Shown here one piece after another: positions 1 through 5,666 of a DNA stretch of 5,960 nt. The position numbers were made by a program, and so were the translations under genes. Each line of letters begins with the position of its first letter. The first letter of the stretch is position 1. The DNA is from an uncultured Actinoplanes sp. (GTDB lineage: Bacteria > Actinomycetota > Actinomycetes > Mycobacteriales > Micromonosporaceae), in the NCBI GenBank assembly GCA_934667465.1, contig CAKUMG010000406.1:1-5960 (forward strand), read 5' to 3'. The notes under the pieces are model-generated. The model saw only the letters and a list, made by a program, of their open reading frames with translations. It made no database searches and was not told where the DNA came from.

Positions 1-1103
1 GCCCGCGCCCGCCCGACCGCCTCGGTCACGAAGCGCAGCCGCTCGTGCGCCTGATCGATGTTCCCGGCGACGGCAGCGACGCCCGGACCCGCGTACCGAT
101 GGGTCAGGTCCTGCAGCGCGACCGCGGCCGCCGCGACCGCACCCTCCGCGCCCAGCCGGCGCCGCTCGACCTCCGCCGCGGCCTGCTCCGCGCGGCCTTC
201 CAGGTCGCGCAGCCGGTCGAAGGCCTCGGACTCGGCGTCGAGCCGGTCGTCGGCGGCACGGCAGCGCGCGATGATCTCGGTCAGCGTGCGGCGCCGGACG
301 TCGGCGGCCGGGGCCGGCTCCTCCTCGAGCGTCATCCGGAGCCGGAACGCCTCGGCGACGTCCTGTCGCGACTGCTCCAGGGCATCGCGGAAGCGGACCG
401 TCTCGGCGTCGCCGTACTGCGCGGTGGCCAGGTCGAGCTCACTTTCGGCCGCGCGCAGGTCGTCGTCGAGCTCGATGAGCAGCGCGTTGGCCTCGGCCGT
501 GAGCTCGGCGGTGGTCGGACCGGCGGGCGCGGCCGGGGCCGCGGGCGCCGCCCGGGCGTGGCGGCGGGCGACAACCCAGATCAGGGCGCCCACCAGCACG
601 ATCGCGAGGACCACCACGATCCAGATCGCCGCGACGCCGGAGCCCTTCGCCGCCTCGGTGTAGCCCTCGGCGGCGGCCACGACCGCGCCCGGCCAGTCGC
701 CGCGGGCGAGCGCCGGCTCGATCTCCTGCGCGGCGACGTCGTCGAGCTCGCGGTCGGTGATGCGCTGGTCCTTGGGGAAGGAGTAGGCATAGGCGCGGTC
801 CCCGGTGGCGACCGCCAGCAGGGCGTCACGGTCACCGAGGTCGCTCAGCCGGGCCGTCTCGTCGGTCCACTCCTGCGCGGGCGTGCCGTCGAACGAGTCG
901 ACGAACACGACGAAGAGCTGAATGCCCGTCTCCCGCTGCAGCGAGCCCAGGGCGGCATCGGCGCCGGCACGCCCGGAGGCCAGCGCGCCTGCCGCGTCGG
1001 TCACCTGGGCCGCGAGCCGCCCCGGGGCGTCGGCGCGGGCCGGGGCCGGAACGAGGAGGGCCAGCAGCGCCACCAGGGGCACCATGCGTCGTACAAGGTT
1101 CAC
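1..1103 (-). CDS. TPM-domain membrane-anchored protein (partial, C-terminus off left edge)
   Basis: Seen: 367 codons read on the minus strand from a GTG start. Residues 1-24 look like a Sec signal peptide: arginines at 5-6, a Leu/Ala/Val core, then Ala-Arg-Ala before D25. Residues 28-150 resemble a TPM domain (TLP18.3/Psb32/MOLO-1 family), including an [13 protein letters not shown] strand followed by the [13 protein letters not shown] segment. A single hydrophobic helix lies at about 157-179 ([23 protein letters not shown] without charges), ending in Arg-Arg-His. An Ala/Pro linker (about 184-197) and a long charged, Glu/Arg-rich helical region (about 199-367) follow and continue beyond the window. 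Known: actinobacterial TPM proteins are often about 650-700 aa with this architecture; the cellular role is poorly defined. Inference: the TPM domain lies outside the membrane and the coiled-coil part inside. GTG at 1103 is preferred over ATG at 1085 because it supplies the positively charged n-region of the signal peptide. Neither start has a good Shine-Dalgarno. Confidence 0.88.
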   Translation of the reverse strand, partial: MNLVRRMVPLVALLALLVPAPARADAPGRLAAQVTDAAGALASGRAGADAALGSLQRETGIQLFVVFVDSFDGTPAQEWTDETARLSDLGDRDALLAVATGDRAYAYSFPKDQRITDRELDDVAAQEIEPALARGDWPGAVVAAAEGYTEAAKGSGVAAIWIVVVLAIVLVGALIWVVARRHARAAPAAPAAPAGPTTAELTAEANALLIELDDDLRAAESELDLATAQYGDAETVRFRDALEQSRQDVAEAFRLRMTLEEEPAPAADVRRRTLTEIIARCRAADDRLDAESEAFDRLRDLEGRAEQAAAEVERRRLGAEGAVAAAAVALQDLTHRYAGPGVAAVAGNIDQAHERLRFVTEAVGRAR

Positions 1104-1109
1104 CGGAAC

Positions 1110-1115
1110 ACCGTA
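1110..1115 (-). promoter_or_regulatory. candidate -10 element for a leaderless TPM-protein transcript
   Basis: On the minus strand TACGGT fits the actinobacterial TANNNT -10 pattern and is followed by 6 bases and then the GTG start at 1103. Transcription would therefore begin on the start codon, giving a leaderless mRNA. That agrees with the absence of any Shine-Dalgarno. No strong -35 is visible (GGCACA sits 17 bases upstream, matching only the last three bases of TTGACA). In this GC-rich genome a TANNNT match can occur by chance. Confidence 0.33.
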
Positions 1116-1165
1116 GATGCCAGGTCCGACACTGTGCCCCCAGGTCGGGGTGGCAAGGTGGTCGC

Positions 1166-2251
1166 ATGAGTCAGCGAGTCAAGGGAGTGATCGCCCGGGC
1201 CAAGGGCGCGCCGGTCGAGGTCACCACCATCATCGTGCCCGATCCGGGCCCGGGCGAGGCCGTCGTCCGCGTCCAGGCCTGTGGGGTCTGTCATACCGAC
1301 CTGCACTACCGCGAGGGCGGCATCAACGACGACTTCCCGTTCCTGCTGGGCCACGAGGCCGCGGGCATCGTGGAGTCCGTCGGCGCCGGCGTGACCGACG
1401 TCGCGCCGGGCGACTTCGTCGTGCTCAACTGGCGCGCGGTCTGCGGCGACTGCCGGGCCTGCCGCAAGGGCAAGCCGTGGTACTGCTTCAACACGCACAA
1501 CGCGGTCCAGAAGATGACGCTGGAGGACGGCACCGAGCTGACCCCGGCGCTGGGCATCGGCTCGTTCGCGGAGAAGACGCTGGTTGCCGCGGGGCAGTGC
1601 ACCAAGGTCGACCCGGAGGCCCGGCCCGCGGCGGTCGGCCTGCTCGGCTGCGGCGTCATGGCCGGCATCGGCGCGGCGATCAACACGGGCGGGGTGACCC
1701 GCGGCGACTCGGTCGCGGTGATCGGCTGCGGCGGCGTGGGCGACGGCGCGGTGGCCGGCGCGGCGCTGGCCGGGGCCACCACGATCATCGCGATCGACAC
1801 CGACGACCGGAAGCTGGAGTGGGCCCGCAAGTTCGGCGCCACCCACACGATCAACGCCAAGGGCAAGGACGTCGTCGCGGAGGTGCAGGCGCTGACCGGT
1901 GGCCACGGCGCCGACGTGGTCGTCGAGGCGGTGGGCCGCCCGGAGACGTACAAGCAGGCCTTCTATGCCCGTGACCTGGCGGGGACCGTCGTCCTGGTCG
2001 GCGTGCCGACCCCGGAGATGATGATCGAGTTGCCGCTGGCGGACGTCTTCGGCCGCGGCGGCGCGCTCAAGAGCAGCTGGTACGGCGACTGCCTGCCCAC
2101 CCGCGACTTCCCGATGCTCACCGAGCTCTACAAGCAGGGCCGGCTCGACCTCGACGCGTTCGTGACCGAGGAGATCGCCCTGGACCAGGTCGAGGAGGCG
2201 TTCGCCAAGATGCACCACGGCGACGTGCTGCGGTCCGTGGTGGTGCTCTGA
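1166..2251 (+). CDS. mscR: S-(hydroxymethyl)mycothiol dehydrogenase (mycothiol-dependent formaldehyde dehydrogenase)
   Basis: Cytosolic zinc-dependent, NAD+-linked medium-chain dehydrogenase. It oxidises S-hydroxymethyl-mycothiol, the spontaneous formaldehyde-mycothiol adduct, to S-formylmycothiol; the mycobacterial orthologue also reduces S-nitrosomycothiol. Seen: 361 aa, the usual family length. Catalytic zinc ligands are C42 (in GVCHTD), H63 with E64 (in GHEAAG) and C162. Structural zinc cysteines are C93, C96, C99 and C107, spaced CX2CX2CX7C. The Rossmann glycine motif GCGGVG is at 187-192, with D211 closing the second strand (AIDTDD), typical of NAD rather than NADP preference. The segment [15 protein letters not shown] (105-119) is characteristic of the mycothiol-dependent branch. 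The ATG has a Shine-Dalgarno AAGGTGG at 1155-1161, four bases upstream. The stop overlaps the next start by one base (TGATG), so the two genes are almost certainly cotranscribed and coupled. Family assignment is secure; substrate is by family resemblance. Confidence 0.95.
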   Translation: MSQRVKGVIARAKGAPVEVTTIIVPDPGPGEAVVRVQACGVCHTDLHYREGGINDDFPFLLGHEAAGIVESVGAGVTDVAPGDFVVLNWRAVCGDCRACRKGKPWYCFNTHNAVQKMTLEDGTELTPALGIGSFAEKTLVAAGQCTKVDPEARPAAVGLLGCGVMAGIGAAINTGGVTRGDSVAVIGCGGVGDGAVAGAALAGATTIIAIDTDDRKLEWARKFGATHTINAKGKDVVAEVQALTGGHGADVVVEAVGRPETYKQAFYARDLAGTVVLVGVPTPEMMIELPLADVFGRGGALKSSWYGDCLPTRDFPMLTELYKQGRLDLDAFVTEEIALDQVEEAFAKMHHGDVLRSVVVL

Positions 2252-2850
2252 TGGCGGCCCGGGTCGACCACGCGGTGACGAGCGGCACGTTCTCGCTCGA
2301 CGGCGAGACGTTCGACGTGGACAACAACGTGTGGGTCGTCGGGGACGAGCGGGAATGCGTCGTCATCGACGCCCCGCACTCCGTACCCGAGATCCTGAAG
2401 GTCGTCGACGGCCGCAAGGTCGTCGCTATCGTCCTCACCCACGCGCACGACGATCATGTCCGGGTGGCGCCGGAGCTCGCCGAGCGGACCGGTGCGCCGC
2501 TGCTGCTGCACCCCGCCGAGGAGGTGCTCTGGGAGCTGACCCACGCGGGCGTGCCGATGCCGGCGCCGCTGGCCGACGGCCAGGAGGTCACAGTGGGTGG
2601 CGTTACGCTCAAGGTGCTGCACACGCCGGGCCACAGCCCCGGCGCGATCTGCCTCTATGCACCGGCGCTGGGCTGCGTCTTCACCGGCGACACGCTGTTC
2701 CAGGGCGGTCCGGGCGCGACCGGGCGGTCCTACAGCGACCGGCCGACGATCGAGCAGTCGATCCGCGACCGGCTGCTGAGCCTGCCGCCGGCCACGGTCG
2801 TGCACACCGGCCACGGCGACGACACGACGATCGGCGCCGAGCAGTTCTGA
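2251..2850 (+). CDS. metallo-beta-lactamase-fold hydrolase, probable S-formylmycothiol hydrolase
   Basis: Glyoxalase-II-like binuclear metal hydrolase, 199 aa, no signal peptide. Seen: the HxHxDH motif at H64-A-H66-D-D68-H69, H128 in TPGHSPG, the bridging D147 in FTGDTLF and H188 in TGHGD. All seven metal ligands of the family are present: site 1 H64/H66/H128, site 2 D68/H69/D147/H188. The start overlaps the mscR stop by one base, and only a weak GGTGG precedes it, consistent with reinitiation after mscR. Known: the same pair lies side by side in M. tuberculosis (Rv2259-Rv2260), and MBL proteins linked to mycothiol-dependent formaldehyde dehydrogenase have been proposed to hydrolyse S-formylmycothiol to formate and mycothiol. 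The fold is certain; the substrate is inferred from operon position. It could alternatively act on another acyl-mycothiol, for example in glyoxalase-type chemistry. Confidence 0.9.
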   Translation: MAARVDHAVTSGTFSLDGETFDVDNNVWVVGDERECVVIDAPHSVPEILKVVDGRKVVAIVLTHAHDDHVRVAPELAERTGAPLLLHPAEEVLWELTHAGVPMPAPLADGQEVTVGGVTLKVLHTPGHSPGAICLYAPALGCVFTGDTLFQGGPGATGRSYSDRPTIEQSIRDRLLSLPPATVVHTGHGDDTTIGAEQF

Positions 2851-2855
2851 GCAGC

Positions 2856-2889
2856 GATCTGCCGGGCCGTGCGGACGGCCCGGCAGATC
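2856..2889. terminator. perfect inverted repeat between convergent genes, likely bidirectional terminator
   Basis: The 15-base arm GATCTGCCGGGCCGT (2856-2870) is followed by a 4-base loop GCGG (2871-2874) and an exactly complementary arm (2875-2889). It starts 5 bases after the stop of the MBL hydrolase and ends 12 bases before the stop of the convergent GH63 gene, so it can serve both transcripts. No T run follows on either strand. U-less strong hairpins of this kind are common at actinomycete gene ends. Confidence 0.8.
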
Positions 2890-2901
2890 AACCACTGAAG
2901 A

Positions 2902-4293
2902 TCAAGCAGCCCTCGCGTACGCGGGGACGGACCGATCCGCGAGCAGGTCGAGCGACAGGGCGGCGGTCCAGCTGAACGTGGGCGCGCCGATGCCCTCCCC
3001 GGTGTCCGGGTGGAAATACTCGAAGTGCCCCGAGCGGTGCACCAGCCGGATCATGGCCGTCCGCAGGTCCTCGGCCTCGCCCCGGTAGCCGTGCACCAGC
3101 ATGCCGCGCCGCAGCAGCCAGTTCACGTTGATCCAGATCGGGCCGCGCCAGTACCGCAGCGTGTCGAAGTCCGCGGCCGTGCGGTCGTAGCTCGGCACCG
3201 GCAGGCCTGTCGTCTCGGGCAGGCCGAACCGCTCCGACGCGGCCTCCGCCATGATCGCGGCGGCCTGGTCCTCGGGCAGTCCGGGCAGGAGCAGGGGCAC
3301 CAGACCGCTGACCGTCCGAGCGGGACTGAGCTTTCCCGTACGCACGTTGCGTGCCCGGAACGTGCGGGTCCGCCCGTCCCACAGGTGCCGCGAGATCGCG
3401 CGCGTGATCCGGTGGGCCCGCTCGAGGTGCGGGTCCGGATCGGCGCCCACGACGCCCGCGATGTGCACCAGGGCCAGCTCGGCGGCGGCCAGGATGGCGT
3501 TGAACGACGGGCACTCGACCACGAAGTCGTGCCGGGTGGCGAGCCCCGAGTCGGAGTAGTCGCCCTCCCGGTAGTTCAGGACCAGCCCCAGGTAGCGGGC
3601 GTAGTCCACGTCCGTGGGGCGGTGCGCGGCGTCGGCGACCTCGAGGTCGCGGCGTCTGAAACGGTCGAGCAGGCCCATGTCGGCGGGCACGTCGGCCAGT
3701 GCGAAGTCCCAGGACGGGCTGTTGTCGAGCCCCGACTCCCAAGGGTGCACGATGGCGGCCAGGCCGTCACCGCCGGCGTCGCGTGCGCCGGCGAGGTGTT
3801 CCTGCTGGGCGACCAGGCGGGGGTAGAGCCACTCGAGCTCCTCCCGGGCCTCGTGCACGCCGGCCGCGCCGTGCGAGGTGGCCCGCCGGTAGACCTCCCA
3901 CGCGGCGATCGCGTGCAGCGGGGGCTGGACCAGGCCGGTGCTGCCCCGCGGCTTGCGGTCGGCATAGGCGGGGACGTTCCAGAAGGCGGGGCCGGGGAAG
4001 TAGTCGCCCTCGGCGGTGCCGGGATCGAAGACGATGTGCGGCACGCGGCCGTCGGGCCATTGTGCTTCGAAGAGGCTGCGCAGGTCCCGCCAGGCGCGGG
4101 AGGGATTCACGTACGCGAGGCCTATGGCGATGAAGGCGGCGTCCCAGCTCCACTGGTGCGGATAGAGACGGCGGGACGGGACCATGTGGTCGCCGGCCCA
4201 GTTGACGTCGAGAACGGAGGCAGCGGATTTCCAGAGATCAGCAGACATGTCCGGGTTATCGGCAGCGGGCGGATGGTGCATCGGGCTGAGCAT
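2902..4293 (-). CDS. GH63-type glycoside hydrolase, glucosylglycerate/mannosylglycerate hydrolase family
   Basis: Predicted cytosolic (alpha/alpha)6-barrel hydrolase of 463 aa that releases glycerate from glucosylglycerate or mannosylglycerate, compatible solutes. Seen: WSWDAAFIAIG (48-58), AQWPDGRVPHIVF (77-89), LVQPPLHAIAAWEVY (121-135), HPWESGLDNSPSWD (183-196), YWRGPIWINVNWLL (381-394) and GHFEYFHPDTGEG (422-434). D190 is the likely general acid and E425 the likely base. Their 235-residue separation matches what I recall for the Thermus mannosylglycerate hydrolase pair (D167/E402) and is close to that of the Mycobacterium hassiacum glucosylglycerate hydrolase (D182/E419). No signal peptide is present. 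Start: ATG at 4293 has GGAAAGG ten bases upstream. ATGs at 4281 and 4248 are alternatives, and the weakly conserved first 15 residues could favour 4248. It stands alone; no synthesis gene (GpgS/GpgP, MpgS) is in view. Family is confident. The choice between glucosyl and mannosyl substrate is not decidable here; the actinobacterial setting favours glucosylglycerate. Confidence 0.87.
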   Translation of the reverse strand: MLSPMHHPPAADNPDMSADLWKSAASVLDVNWAGDHMVPSRRLYPHQWSWDAAFIAIGLAYVNPSRAWRDLRSLFEAQWPDGRVPHIVFDPGTAEGDYFPGPAFWNVPAYADRKPRGSTGLVQPPLHAIAAWEVYRRATSHGAAGVHEAREELEWLYPRLVAQQEHLAGARDAGGDGLAAIVHPWESGLDNSPSWDFALADVPADMGLLDRFRRRDLEVADAAHRPTDVDYARYLGLVLNYREGDYSDSGLATRHDFVVECPSFNAILAAAELALVHIAGVVGADPDPHLERAHRITRAISRHLWDGRTRTFRARNVRTGKLSPARTVSGLVPLLLPGLPEDQAAAIMAEAASERFGLPETTGLPVPSYDRTAADFDTLRYWRGPIWINVNWLLRRGMLVHGYRGEAEDLRTAMIRLVHRSGHFEYFHPDTGEGIGAPTFSWTAALSLDLLADRSVPAYARAA

Positions 4294-4296
4294 CTA

Positions 4297-4327
4297 TCTA
4301 TAGCCTTTCCGCCGGAGGGCCGGGCAA
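4297..4327 (-). promoter_or_regulatory. possible promoter of the GH63 gene
   Basis: On the minus strand TTGCCC (4322-4327, four of six matches to TTGACA) lies 19 bases before TATAGA (4297-4302, five of six matches to TATAAT). The expected transcription start is near 4290, which falls inside the ATG at 4293. If the promoter is real, translation would have to begin at 4281 or 4248. The spacer is longer than the usual 17-18 bases. The good -10 in such GC-rich DNA is the main reason to list it. Confidence 0.35.
4304..4310 (-). promoter_or_regulatory. ribosome binding site supporting the ATG at 4293
   Basis: GGAAAGG on the minus strand, ten bases before the ATG at 4293. It is the only Shine-Dalgarno-like sequence near the three possible GH63 starts (4293, 4281, 4248). 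It lies upstream of the TATAGA hexamer, so it would be used only on a transcript starting farther upstream. Confidence 0.45.
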
Positions 4328-4343
4328 ACCCGATCGATCGGGT
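4328..4343. promoter_or_regulatory. perfect 16-bp palindrome, candidate operator
   Basis: ACCCGATCGATCGGGT equals its own reverse complement, with a central CG step. It abuts the possible -35 hexamer of the GH63 gene, 35 bases upstream of the first ATG. Placement and symmetry fit a dimeric repressor site; LacI-family operators often have a central CG. No regulator gene adjoins it, so the protein that would bind is unknown. Confidence 0.45.
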
Positions 4344-4552
4344 GTGACGCGCCGCGCTTGAGGGTTATCGGGCGCGCGTTAGCACAAGTCGCCCGCCACG
4401 GAGGCAATCCGTACGAGTGGCTTGCGGGGACGGCCTTGTCGGCCCGGCGGGGTCAGCTTTCGAGATCGATTTCACCATGATCCGGACAGCAAAGGCGAAC
4501 GAAAGTAGCAAATCGCCGCCTTCGCCGTCCGTGGCGAGCTGGGCCGCGCCGT

Positions 4553-4573
4553 CGGTCAGGGCGGCGGTGACCG
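4553..4573 (-). terminator. weak hairpin after the LigD-like gene
   Basis: CGGTCA (4553-4558) pairs with TGACCG (4568-4573) around a 9-base GC-only loop, beginning 7 bases past the stop of the upstream minus-strand gene. The stem is short and no T run follows, so it is at best a modest terminator. If it does not terminate, the LigD-like and GH63 genes could be partly cotranscribed. Confidence 0.25.
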
Positions 4574-4580
4574 GGCCTTG

Positions 4581-5594
4581 TCAGGCGTCGATCGTGAGCC
4601 AGAGGCGGCTGCGGCGGCCCGGGAGATAGGGCGAATCGAGGCGCTTGGCGACGATGCCGGGCAGGCCCTGCGCCCGCGCGGTCTCCAGCGCGAAGTCGCC
4701 CCCGCCGGGGAAGTAGGGCGGCGTCTGCCAGTTGTCACCGGTCAGGCCCAGCCCCTCGAGCAGTTCCCGGCGCTCGGCGTAGCGGAGCAGCTCGACCGTG
4801 GAATGCCCCTCGAGCCACAGCAGGTCGTACAGCAGGAAGTGCACGGGGTTGCGCTCGGCGGTGCGCCGGGCGGCGGCCGAGTCGCGGGGCGCCTTGCGGT
4901 GCTCGAGGCGCGCCGGCGACACGGCCGGCCCGTCGAAGGCCACGATCTCGCCGTCGAGGACCGCCTCGGCGGGGGCGAGCGCGGGGCCGAGGGCGCGCAG
5001 CTCGGGGTACCACGAGGTCAGTGTGCGGCGGCCTGACCAGCGCAGCTCGTAGCCCCACTCCCGGTCGTCGGCGGGCAGGCCGGAGCCGCGGACTGGCAGC
5101 ATCGGCGCCACGGTCTCCGGCATCGGCTCCCAGCCCGGCTCGGGCGGGTCCATCCGCCGGACCATCCAGTCCTGGCCACCGGTCCGGAAGAACACGTAAC
5201 GGCCCGACGTCCGGTCGCCGTGGAACGTGACGCCTATCTCGTCGTCGCGCCACTTGTCCGCCTCGTACGTGCCCCGGTCGTGGATGGTCATCCGGCCGCC
5301 GCCGTACTCGCCGGCCGGGATGTCGCCCGCGAACGTGAGGTATTCGAGCGGGTGGTCCTCGGTGTGCTTCGCCAGGTGGTTGCGCCCCTTGTCGCGGGGG
5401 AGGCCGCGCGGGACGGCGAACGAGACGAGCACGCCGTCGCGCTCCAGCCGCACGTCCCAGTGCAGGCTGCGGGCGTGGTGCTGCTGGATGACGAACCTGC
5501 GGTCGCCGGACGGGCGGGGCCGCGCGCCCGGCACGGGCTCGGGGGTGCGCGCCGCGTCACGCTTGCTTCGGTAGGTGTCCAGCCGGTCGGCCAT
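4581..5594 (-). CDS. LigD-like 3'-phosphoesterase fused to degenerate ATP-dependent DNA ligase domain
   Basis: 337 aa, apparently cytosolic. Residues 1-150 are a LigD 3'-phosphoesterase (PE) domain, which trims 3'-phosphate and 3'-ribonucleotide ends in bacterial end-joining. Seen: RLDTYRSKRDAARTPEP (4-20), FVIQQHHARSLHWDVRLE (34-51) with Q37, H39, H45, D47 and R49, then TEDHPLEY (78-85) with E79, H81 and Y85. H39-H81 spacing (42) equals that of H42-H84 in Pseudomonas LigD. Residues 160-337 follow the ligase adenylation-domain pattern but with key changes: motif I reads YELRWSGRR, putting R185 where the AMP-accepting lysine belongs and S187 for Asp. LDGEIVAFD (213-221) and FLLYDLLWLEG (253-263) are kept. 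Motif IV reads PGIVAKRLDSPY, with P312 for Glu. Motif V ends as LTIDA without lysines. No OB fold follows. PE-then-ligase order matches LigD. The start at 5594 is chosen because the PE domain begins there; the open frame reaches 5699 but would overlap the divergent gene. GGCGGA lies ten bases upstream. PE activity is plausible; ligase activity is not. Confidence 0.88.
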   Translation of the reverse strand: MADRLDTYRSKRDAARTPEPVPGARPRPSGDRRFVIQQHHARSLHWDVRLERDGVLVSFAVPRGLPRDKGRNHLAKHTEDHPLEYLTFAGDIPAGEYGGGRMTIHDRGTYEADKWRDDEIGVTFHGDRTSGRYVFFRTGGQDWMVRRMDPPEPGWEPMPETVAPMLPVRGSGLPADDREWGYELRWSGRRTLTSWYPELRALGPALAPAEAVLDGEIVAFDGPAVSPARLEHRKAPRDSAAARRTAERNPVHFLLYDLLWLEGHSTVELLRYAERRELLEGLGLTGDNWQTPPYFPGGGDFALETARAQGLPGIVAKRLDSPYLPGRRSRLWLTIDA

Positions 5595-5666
5595 GTACCG
5601 ATTGTCCGCCGGACTTACACGCTTGTCATTCCGGCCGATGTCAGACCCCGATGCCAAACTGCCGTC
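5595..5666. promoter_or_regulatory. divergent promoter region between LigD-like and AraC-family genes
   Basis: This 72-bp spacer must contain the transcription or translation signals of both divergent genes unless their transcripts start inside neighbouring coding DNA. A -35-like TTGTCA at 5623-5628 on the plus strand matches five of six consensus bases, but no -10 follows at normal spacing. On the minus strand, CTGACA and TGTAAG lie 19 bases apart, a weak pair. A short inverted repeat GTCCG-C-CGGAC occupies 5604-5614, just upstream of the LigD-like start. None is strong enough to be called individually. Confidence 0.4.

Larger units (their letters stand above)
4294..4580. other. 287-bp intergenic region between the GH63 and LigD-like genes
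   Basis: No coding sequence is supported; a small open frame on the plus strand has no recognisable protein features. The region contains the GH63 Shine-Dalgarno and possible promoter, the 16-bp palindrome (4328-4343), a weak hairpin next to the LigD-like stop (4553-4573) and an island at 4455-4515 in which 32 of 61 bases are A or T, high for this window. I could not find a convincing -35/-10 pair in that island on either strand. Confidence 0.7.

Noticed and set aside
45..1169. Long open frame on the plus strand opposite the TPM-domain gene
   Set aside because: It is an antisense shadow in GC-rich DNA: Arg/Gly/Val-rich, low-complexity, with no recognisable domain. The opposite strand encodes a signal peptide, a TPM domain and a transmembrane helix.
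1100..2218. Open frame on the minus strand opposite mscR
   Set aside because: The plus strand carries complete zinc and NAD motifs of a known family; the antisense product is Arg/Asp/Ala-rich without domains.
2128..2895. Open frame on the minus strand opposite the MBL hydrolase
   Set aside because: It is a shadow of a gene with all seven metal ligands, and it would run through the terminator hairpin.
3010..4347. 445-codon open frame on the plus strand opposite the GH63 gene
   Set aside because: It is nearly as long as the real gene, but its composition is a Val/Gly/Arg-rich mirror of the GH63 codons with no known domain; the GH63 motifs on the minus strand are unambiguous.
4294..4583. Frameshifted remnant of a ligase OB domain downstream of the LigD-like stop
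   Set aside because: Reading past the stop in the minus-strand frames gives no OB-fold or ligase motif VI-like sequence, so the gene appears to end naturally.
4417..4629. Small plus-strand open frame of 70 codons in the intergenic region
   Set aside because: It runs into the antisense of the LigD-like gene, has no Shine-Dalgarno that I can see, and its composition shows no protein signature.
5604..5614. Short inverted repeat GTCCG-C-CGGAC as an operator
   Set aside because: Five-base GC-rich arms are expected by chance at this base composition; mentioned only within the intergenic entry.
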